From positions 1-17,406 of the forward strand of contig CANHRW010000020.1 in NCBI GenBank assembly GCA_947462865.1: a DNA stretch of 17,406 nt, in the 5' to 3' direction. Under the pieces are notes generated by a model. It did not search any database and had not been told where the DNA came from. It worked only from the letters and a program-made list of their open reading frames with translations. Shown one piece after another: positions 1-4,223 of the stretch (the stretch's first letter is position 1; each line of letters begins with the position of its first letter). The translations under genes were made by a program, and so were the position numbers. Source of the stretch: Bacteroidota bacterium (GTDB lineage Bacteria; Bacteroidota; Bacteroidia; UKL13-3).

Positions 1-1
1 G

Positions 2-130
2 AATATTATTGGATACAAGGGTAGAGTGAGTGAAATACTGAATAAAAAGAGAAAACTCACTTTAGAAATGATCCGTAAAATTCATGACGCACTACAAATT
101 TCAACGGAAGTGCTGGTAAAAGAATATTGA
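2..130 (+). CDS. HigA-like antitoxin, C-terminal fragment (5' end outside window)
   Basis: An open frame enters from the left edge and ends at the TGA at 128-130, giving 42 residues that finish in ALQISTEVLVKEY. The order GYKGRVSEILNKKRKLTLEMIRKIH is the end of a helix-turn-helix as found in HigA-type (COG5499, XRE-like) antitoxins, where a G-[KR]-VSE-[VI]-LN recognition helix is followed by L-[ST]-LEMIRK-[LI]-H and a short tail ending in EY. In that family the protein neutralises a HigB-type mRNA-cleaving toxin and represses its own operon. The toxin gene would lie upstream of this window and is not seen. The family assignment rests on one recognisable motif block, so the toxin partner is inference. 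An 83-bp repeat starts 17 bp after the stop. Confidence 0.7.
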   Translation, partial: NIIGYKGRVSEILNKKRKLTLEMIRKIHDALQISTEVLVKEY

Positions 131-147
131 TAGACTCATCTATTATA

Positions 148-230
148 TGACACTCCTAACGGAGTGTGATGGCCTTTGCTTGTTATTCCGCACCTAACGG
201 TGCTAGTGATATTCAACTCCTACGGAGTTG
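148..230. repeat. Triple-hairpin repeat, copy 1
   Basis: This is an 83-bp unit that recurs at 1451-1533 with a single mismatch (A at 185, T in the other copy). It holds three consecutive small hairpins: ACACTCC/GGAGTGT with loop TAAC (150-167), GCACC/GGTGC with loop TAAC (190-203), and CAACTCC/GGAGTTG with loop TAC (214-230). The two copies bracket the RhuM-like gene. Three C/G-closed hairpins with nearly the same loop resemble REP-type elements moved by REP-associated tyrosine transposases. No such transposase is in the window, so that link is inference. Confidence 0.85.
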
Positions 231-280
231 GTTTTAAATACAGGTATTTGGTTACAGAAGATTTAAAACAGACAGATTAC

Positions 281-432
281 GCAAGACCCTTTCAAATTTC
301 ATCCTTTAATAAATTTTTGTTCGGAAGCCCCGACCATTCCCCTGATGAAACAAGTTTATCAGGATTATAATCAAGCGGCGCACAAAATCACAAGTAATTG
401 TTGTGGGCAAGCCCTGAGGAAGTGAATCTGAT
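281..432. repeat. Mosaic intergenic repeat, copy 1 (blocks A, H, B)
   Basis: The spacer between the HigA-like fragment and the RhuM-like gene is mostly repeat. Block A (281-337) contains TTTCATCCTTTAA and GGAAGCCCCGACCATT, and recurs at 1628-1685, 3489-3546 and 3725-3781. It is followed by one bulged hairpin (341-363). Block B comes next (373-432) and contains GCGGCGCACAAAATCACAAG and TTGTTGTGGG. Block B recurs closely at 3784-3847 and more diverged at 1688-1752. The start of block C (the GACAGCAA inverted repeat) is decayed here (GAATCTGATAG). I see no convincing gene in 131-482. Confidence 0.8.
341..363. repeat. Bulged hairpin H, copy 1
   Basis: The outer stem is CCTGAT/ATCAGG, followed by an unpaired G on the left arm and an inner AAAC/GTTT stem around AA. 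It is one of seven hairpins of this design in the window. The others are at 1821-1842, 1879-1902, 1910-1933, 3549-3571, 3579-3602 and 3610-3632. Confidence 0.8.
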
Positions 433-482
433 AGTACACAATTGGGGTTCGATAATCCATACCCAACAAAATCTAGAAAGAA

Positions 483-575
483 ATGAAAGTATTGGATGAA
501 GAAAGAACTGAAATATTGGGTTCAATGATTACCTTGATTGAATATGAAAGACGAAATTGTATTATACAGACCTGA
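483..575 (+). pseudogene. Possible antitoxin N-terminal remnant (30 codons)
   Basis: A 30-codon frame starts at ATG 483 directly after an in-frame TAG (474-476) and overlaps the start of the RhuM-like gene in another frame. Its peptide contains TEILGSMITLIEYERR. This loosely resembles the L-x-L-L-x-x-LIE-x-YE segment at the N-terminus of HigA-type antitoxins, with one residue missing. If real, it is a decayed piece of such a gene. The match is short and could be chance. It could equally be a translated leader of the downstream gene. Confidence 0.2.
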
Positions 576-1419
576 TGAACTAACTGAACATATTGAGGTA
601 AGAATAGATGAAAAGACCGAGACCATTTGGCTAAATCAACAACAAATAGCTGATTTATTTGGGATTCAGAGACCAGCCATAACTAAACATTTAGGTAATA
701 TATTCAAATCTGGAGAATTAGGTGAACAAGAGGTTAGTTCCATTTTGGAACTACCCACACCACACGGAGCAATACTAGGGAAAACCCAAAAGTCGAAGGT
801 AAAATATTACAATATAGATGTGGTATTATCGGTAGGGTATAGGGTGAATTCGGTTAAAGCAACTCAATTTCGAATATGGGCAACACGCATATTAAAAGAT
901 TATCTGCTAAAAGGATATGCAGTCAATAATAGACTGAAACATGTGGAGGATGAATTAGGAAGCTTAAAAAGTAAAGTTGATCAAATAGACCTCCAAATCA
1001 ATACCCATCTGATACCAACTCAAGGAGTATTCTTTGAAGGTCAGGTGTTTGATGCGTATGTACTTACCTCTAGAATTATTCGGTCTGCCAAGAAATCAAT
1101 TGTATTGGTAGATAACTACATAGATGAAAATACCCTAACCCATTTAACTAAAAAAACAAAGGGGGTAAAAGTTCTATTACTGACTAATAGCATTGGTCAT
1201 CAAGTGAAATTAGACATAAAAAAGGCAAATGAGCAATACGGCAACTTTGAGGCAAAACCCTTTACCTTCAGCCACGACCGCTTTTTGGTGATTGATAACA
1301 AAGAAGTGTATCATTTAGGAGCATCACTAAAAGATTTAGGAAAAAAATGGTTTGCCTTTTCTAAAATGGAAGCAAAATCAGTTGAAAGCTTGTTAAACAC
1401 AATTTTGGAAATGAGTTGA
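544..1419 (+). CDS. RhuM-family protein with degenerate PLD-like C-terminal half
   Basis: The product is 291 residues. Residues 1-130 match the RhuM family (named after Salmonella RhuM): EIVLYRPDE, a WLNQQQIADLFG helix-turn-helix-like segment at 29-40, HGAILGKTQKSKVKYYNIDVV around 74-94, and SVGYRV then TQFRIWATRILKDYLLKGYA up to 126. A likely coiled coil (131-155) links to a C-terminal half resembling one phospholipase-D repeat. That half has VLVDNYID (187-194), HDRFLVID (244-251, an H-x-R-x4-D version of HKD) and YHLGASLKDLGKKWFAFSK (256-274). The biochemical role of the family is not established. It is common in mobile and defence-associated DNA. The first half suggests DNA binding and the second a nuclease-like fold that may be inactive, because Arg replaces the HKD Lys. 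I chose ATG 544 over the TTG at 538. The gene is bracketed by the 83-bp repeats, with no evident ribosome-binding site. Confidence 0.88.
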   Translation: MKDEIVLYRPDELTEHIEVRIDEKTETIWLNQQQIADLFGIQRPAITKHLGNIFKSGELGEQEVSSILELPTPHGAILGKTQKSKVKYYNIDVVLSVGYRVNSVKATQFRIWATRILKDYLLKGYAVNNRLKHVEDELGSLKSKVDQIDLQINTHLIPTQGVFFEGQVFDAYVLTSRIIRSAKKSIVLVDNYIDENTLTHLTKKTKGVKVLLLTNSIGHQVKLDIKKANEQYGNFEAKPFTFSHDRFLVIDNKEVYHLGASLKDLGKKWFAFSKMEAKSVESLLNTILEMS

Positions 1420-1450
1420 AAACTATAACATTTCGGCTCCGTATTTTATT

Positions 1451-1533
1451 TGACACTCCTAACGGAGTGTGATGGCCTTTGCTTGTTTTTCCGCACCTAA
1501 CGGTGCTAGTGATATTCAACTCCTACGGAGTTG
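1451..1533. repeat. Triple-hairpin repeat, copy 2
   Basis: This is the second copy of the 83-bp unit at 148-230, in the same orientation and with one mismatch. The hairpins lie at 1453-1470, 1493-1506 and 1517-1533. The near identity contrasts with the diverged neighbouring blocks and suggests recent copying or recombination. Confidence 0.85.
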
Positions 1534-1744
1534 CTTAATGCATTGAAATTTTTCAAAACAATATCGTTTCAGCTCCGTTCAATCGTTCTAAAATTTGAAA
1601 GCGACCTTTCACTTTTGAATATTCACTCAAGACCAAACCCAATTTCATCCTTTAACCAATTATTGTACGGAAGCCCCGACCATTGACAATCGGCGCACAA
1701 AATGCCAGAGTGCTTGTTGTGTGGAGGTTTGTGTAAGCGAATCC

Positions 1745-1794
1745 GACAGCAATTAGATAATATTACTCATTAAATGAAATGATGAGTTGCTGTC
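1745..1794. repeat. GACAGCAA / TTGCTGTC inverted repeat, copy 1
   Basis: Perfect 8-bp arms at 1745-1752 and 1787-1794 enclose a 34-bp AT-rich interior that itself contains ACTCAT/ATGAGT. The ATGAGT arm joins directly onto the right outer arm. A second copy with identical arms but an unrelated interior lies at 3842-3899. Confidence 0.7.
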
Positions 1795-1820
1795 TTATTC
1801 GCGCTTAAAACAAGGACGTA

Positions 1821-1842
1821 CTGACGAGGCTTTGCCTGTCAG
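1821..1842. repeat. Bulged hairpin H, divergent copy
   Basis: The stem is CTGAC/GTCAG, then an unpaired G, then AGGC/GCCT around TTT. Compared with the other H hairpins, both arms have changed together (AT to GC in two places), so pairing is kept. Confidence 0.7.
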
Positions 1843-1878
1843 CATAAACCATTTTAAGCCGATTGGCGCAGGTCTTGC

Positions 1879-1933
1879 CCTGATGAAGCATTGCTTATCA
1901 GGATTTCCCCCTGATGAAGCTTTGCTTATCAGG
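1879..1933. repeat. Two tandem bulged hairpins H
   Basis: Two hairpins at 1879-1902 and 1910-1933 start 31 bp apart. Both have CCTGAT/ATCAGG outer stems, an unpaired G and AAGC/GCTT inner stems. Only the loops differ (ATT and TTT). Confidence 0.8.
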
Positions 1934-1950
1934 ATATTAAAAATTTTGGG

Positions 1951-1976
1951 TACCTTTTTTATCAAGAAAAAAGGTA
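1951..1976. repeat. A/T-tract hairpin E, copy 1
   Basis: A 10-bp perfect stem TACCTTTTTT/AAAAAAGGTA encloses ATCAAG. It is followed by GCATCAAACAACC. Other copies are at 3647-3676 and 3958-3983, and the right half alone is at 3373-3400. It resembles a bidirectional terminator in shape but lacks a GC-rich stem. Confidence 0.7.
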
Positions 1977-2144
1977 GCATCAAACAACCACTCACAAGCG
2001 ACCATTCTCGTAATAGAAATTATTTATAATACGTTATCGTTTCGGCTCCGCTCAACGGCCCTAAAATTCCAAAACGTCTAAGCTATGTTTGCTGAGCGTA
2101 GCGGAAGCAAAAACTATAATCATTTCTACCAACAACAACCCTTT

Positions 2145-2243
2145 TGCGGAGAATACCACCCTTAATATCCGCAAATAATGCGGTGAATAAATTGAATATG
2201 CGGTGAATAGTGGTTATATTCGCTGCAAAATATGCGGAGAATA
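2145..2243 (+). promoter_or_regulatory. Four direct repeats TGCGGWGAATA around the fic start (probable operator)
   Basis: The 11-mer TGCGGAGAATA occurs at 2145-2155 and 2233-2243, and TGCGGTGAATA at 2179-2189 and 2199-2209. Start-to-start spacing is 34, 20 and 34 bp, so the set is symmetric. The last copy overlaps the ATG of the Fic gene. A partial inverted match (TATTCGCTGCA, 2217-2227) and TATCCGCA (2167-2174) lie between them. This arrangement suits a repressor or autoregulator binding site. The winged-helix tail of the Fic protein is the obvious candidate ligand, which is inference. Confidence 0.6.
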
Positions 2244-3347
2244 GGCCTATACATTCATGAACACAAAGATTGGACTCATTTTTATTGGGATGAAACAGCT
2301 GTGTCCTTGCAATTGGCTAAAACTAAGTATTTGCAGGGAAAGTTGATGGGTAAAATGGAATCTTTGGGCTTTGATTTACAAGACGAAGCGCTCTTGAATA
2401 CCCTAACATCAGAGATTGTAAAATCATCAGAAATAGAAGGCGAGTTGCTTGACTTGGAACAGGTGCGTTCATCCCTTGCAAAAAGATTGGGTATTGCAAT
2501 TGCAGATGCAAAAGCATCCGAAAGACATATTGATGGTATAGTTGAGATGATGTTAAATGCCACTCAAAACTATCAATTGGCCATTACAAAAGAGCGTTTG
2601 TATGGATGGCATGCCGCTCTATTTCCAACAGGTTGGAGCAACCAGTATAAGATAGCGGTAGCTAATTGGCGCGATGATTCAACGGGGCCTATGCAAGTTG
2701 TTTCAGGAGCAATGGGAAAAGAAAAGGTACATTTTCAAGCTCCAGATTCAGCCAAAATACAAGCTGAAATGAAAAAGTTTTTTACATGGGTAAACAGTGA
2801 ACCTAAAATAGACCCAGTATTAAAAGCAGCCATTGCACATTTTTGGTTTGTGACTATTCACCCGTTTGAAGATGGAAATGGAAGAATTACAAGGGCCATA
2901 ACAGAAATGCTACTTGCCCGTTCTGATAACAGTAAAAAGCGTTTTTACAGCATGTCTTCACAAATTAAACTAGATAGAAAAGAATACTATTTGCAGTTAG
3001 AGAAAGCACAAAAAGGCAATTCGGATATTACAAGCTGGCTGATGTGGTTTTTAAAATGTTTGGAGAAGGCACTTGAATCGTCTAATGAATCATTGTCAAG
3101 TATATTGTTTAAATCTGCTTTCTGGAACCATCATGCCAAAACAATTTTTAATCCTCGTCAACAAAAAGTATTGAACCAATTGTTTGATGGATTTACTGGC
3201 AAGCTTACCAGCTCCAAATGGGCTAAAATTTGTAAGTGCTCTCAAGATACTGCTCTCAGAGATATTCAAGATTTGATGCAGAAAAACATCTTACAAAAAG
3301 AACTCAGCGGAGGCCGAAGCACCAATTACGAATTGAAAAAGAATTAA
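2232..3347 (+). CDS. Fic-domain protein with DUF4172-type N-terminus and winged-helix C-terminus
   Basis: The product is 371 residues. The complete Fic motif HPFEDGNGR is at 210-218, followed by R221, so the catalytic His and nucleotide-binding residues are present. Family enzymes usually transfer AMP from ATP to a hydroxyl side chain of a target protein. An inhibitory-helix motif S-x-x-x-E-G (SSEIEG, 65-70) precedes the Fic core, which marks a self-inhibited class II Fic protein. The N-terminus (YIHEHKDWTHFYWDE, then LQLAKTKYLQGKLMGKM) matches the DUF4172 domain usually found on such proteins. Residues about 308-371 form a predicted winged helix (QQKVLNQLF, SSKWAKICKCSQDTALRDI, GGRSTNYEL), so DNA binding is likely. 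ATG 2232 fits the family N-terminus. The start is covered by a repeated operator-like 11-mer. No antitoxin gene adjoins it. The target is unknown. Confidence 0.93.
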   Translation: MRRIGLYIHEHKDWTHFYWDETAVSLQLAKTKYLQGKLMGKMESLGFDLQDEALLNTLTSEIVKSSEIEGELLDLEQVRSSLAKRLGIAIADAKASERHIDGIVEMMLNATQNYQLAITKERLYGWHAALFPTGWSNQYKIAVANWRDDSTGPMQVVSGAMGKEKVHFQAPDSAKIQAEMKKFFTWVNSEPKIDPVLKAAIAHFWFVTIHPFEDGNGRITRAITEMLLARSDNSKKRFYSMSSQIKLDRKEYYLQLEKAQKGNSDITSWLMWFLKCLEKALESSNESLSSILFKSAFWNHHAKTIFNPRQQKVLNQLFDGFTGKLTSSKWAKICKCSQDTALRDIQDLMQKNILQKELSGGRSTNYELKKN

Positions 3348-3548
3348 CTCATTTGATTTTTGCAAGATTCCCTCAAGAAAAAAGGTAGCATCAAACAACC
3401 TTTCACGCACGAAGTAACAGGAGTGGATACAATACAACATGGCTTCGGCTCCGCTCAACGGTCCTACAAATCGCAAGCGAGCATTCACACAAGACTATAT
3501 CCAATTTCATTCTTTAATTAAAAAATGTTCGGAAGCACCGACCATTGC

Positions 3549-3632
3549 CCTGATGAAACAAGTTTATCAGGATTTTCCCCTGATGAAGCGAAGCTTATCA
3601 GGATTTTCTCCTGATGATACTAGTTTGTCAGG
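3549..3632. repeat. Three tandem bulged hairpins H
   Basis: Hairpins lie at 3549-3571 (AAAC/GTTT inner stem), 3579-3602 (AAGC/GCTT, loop GAA) and 3610-3632 (ATAC/GTTT, imperfect). Start-to-start spacing is 30 and 31 bp, with GATTTTCY-type linkers. The first two differ by a compensated pair (A-T against G-C), and the third is decaying. Confidence 0.8.
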
Positions 3633-3646
3633 ATATTAAAATTTTG

Positions 3647-3676
3647 GCTACCTTTTTTATTAAGAAAAAAGGTAGC
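3647..3676. repeat. A/T-tract hairpin E, copy 2 (12-bp perfect stem)
   Basis: GCTACCTTTTTT (3647-3658) and AAAAAAGGTAGC (3665-3676) pair perfectly around ATTAAG. This is the longest stem of the three complete copies. Confidence 0.75.
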
Positions 3677-3841
3677 ATAAAATAACCATTTGGCTTCGAC
3701 TTCGCTCCTAAGTTCCTATTACTCGTAAGAACCTTTACGATTTCATCCTTTAAAATTGATTGTTCGGAAGCCCCGACCATTGACAAGCGGCGCACAAAAT
3801 CACAAGTAATTGTTGTGGGTAAGCCCTAAGGAAGTGAATCC

Positions 3842-3899
3842 GACAGCAAGTATGAGATATAAATTATAAATAAAAATTGAATTGCTGTCTTATTCGCGC
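3842..3899. repeat. GACAGCAA / TTGCTGTC inverted repeat, copy 2
   Basis: Arms at 3842-3849 and 3892-3899 are identical to those at 1745-1794. The 42-bp interior is AT-rich and different. Conserved arms with a free interior suggest that the arms are the functional part. Confidence 0.7.
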
Positions 3900-3957
3900 G
3901 TAAAACAATTACGCAGATAGATTTTAAGCCGATTGGCGCGGGTCTTGATTTTTTGGG

Positions 3958-3983
3958 TACCTTTTTTATCAAAAAAAAAGGTA
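3958..3983. repeat. A/T-tract hairpin E, copy 3
   Basis: TACCTTTTTT (3958-3967) and AAAAAAGGTA (3974-3983) pair around ATCAAA. It is preceded by the GGTCTTG block and followed by GCATGAAACAACC, as in the other copies. Confidence 0.7.
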
Positions 3984-4223
3984 GCATGAAACAACCATTC
4001 TCAAGCAACCATTCTCTTAAGAGAAATATTTACAATACATCAACATTTCGACTCCGCTCAATGTTCCTAAAACTCGCAAGTGACTATTCATAAAAGAATG
4101 ATCTAAAAAATACAATTATACTTCGGTTATAGCTCAGCCGCTAGATTGTTTAATGTTTACCGAGTTGATTCAATGCAAAACGAATTTCATATAAAGAGCC
4201 AAATTGTCCGGACCCATAGAATG

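Larger units (their letters stand above)
1430..2075. repeat. Mosaic intergenic repeat, copy 2 (fullest version)
   Basis: Nearly all of the 812-bp spacer between the RhuM-like and Fic genes is repeat. In order it contains a start of block D (TTTCGGCTCCG, about 1432), the triple hairpin (1451-1533), block D again (1567-1611), block A (1628-1685), block B diverged (1688-1752), and block C (1745-1794). Then come TTATTCGCGC-TTAAAACAA, hairpin H (1821), a GCCGATTGGCGCAGGTCTTG block, two more H hairpins (1879, 1910), the A/T hairpin E (1951-1976), a CAAACAACC tail, and block D (2039-2075). It begins 10 bp after the RhuM stop. An 80-codon frame at 1787-2029 and its antisense frame fall wholly inside repeat and look non-coding. 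From 2076 to 2144 I see only a loose hairpin (TTTGCT/AGCAAA). Confidence 0.8.
3373..4090. repeat. Mosaic intergenic repeat, copy 3 (two partial units in tandem)
   Basis: This fills the spacer after the Fic gene, starting 25 bp past its stop. It opens with the right half of hairpin E: the 28 bp at 3373-3400 are identical to 1962-1989. Then come block D (3441-3488), block A (3489-3546), three H hairpins (3549-3632), hairpin E (3647-3676), block D diverged (3691-3730), block A (3725-3781), block B (3784-3847), block C (3842-3899), and a GCGTAA/TTACGC hairpin (about 3897-3914). The GCCGATTGGCGCGGGTCTTG block, hairpin E (3958-3983) and block D (4045-4090) complete it. A 66-codon + frame (3439-3639) and a 60-codon - frame (3826-4008) lie inside repeat and look non-coding. 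From 4091 to 4223 I see nothing beyond a short tRNA-like string. Confidence 0.8.

Noticed and set aside
148..230. Integron attC site at the triple-hairpin repeats.
   Set aside because: ACCTAAC fits the RYYYAAC core, but no properly placed GTTRRRY partner follows, and the three independent hairpins do not have the attC fold. No integron integrase is present.
1951..1976. Intrinsic terminators at the A/T-tract hairpins.
   Set aside because: The stems are mostly A/T with little GC, and the T-run is inside the stem rather than after it. They recur as parts of the mosaic repeat rather than at gene ends only.
1787..2029. An 80-codon + frame and an overlapping antisense frame between the RhuM-like and Fic genes.
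   Set aside because: Both lie wholly inside repeat blocks C, H and E, and their repetitive peptide comes from the hairpins. The same blocks elsewhere are not open in the same way.
3439..3639. A 66-codon + frame after the Fic gene.
   Set aside because: It is composed of repeat blocks D, A and H. No protein similarity is recognisable.
149..3983. CRISPR array, suggested by 30-31 bp spacing of the H hairpins.
   Set aside because: Only two or three units are in tandem, the linkers are near-constant rather than unique spacers, and there are no cas genes.
4125..4148. A tRNA-like string (TATAGCTCAGCCGCTAGA) at the edge of the repeat island, which could mark a tRNA attachment site.
   Set aside because: It resembles only the D-arm region. 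The second half of the D stem does not pair, and there is no acceptor stem, anticodon arm or clear T arm downstream, so it is not a tRNA and is too short to call an att site.
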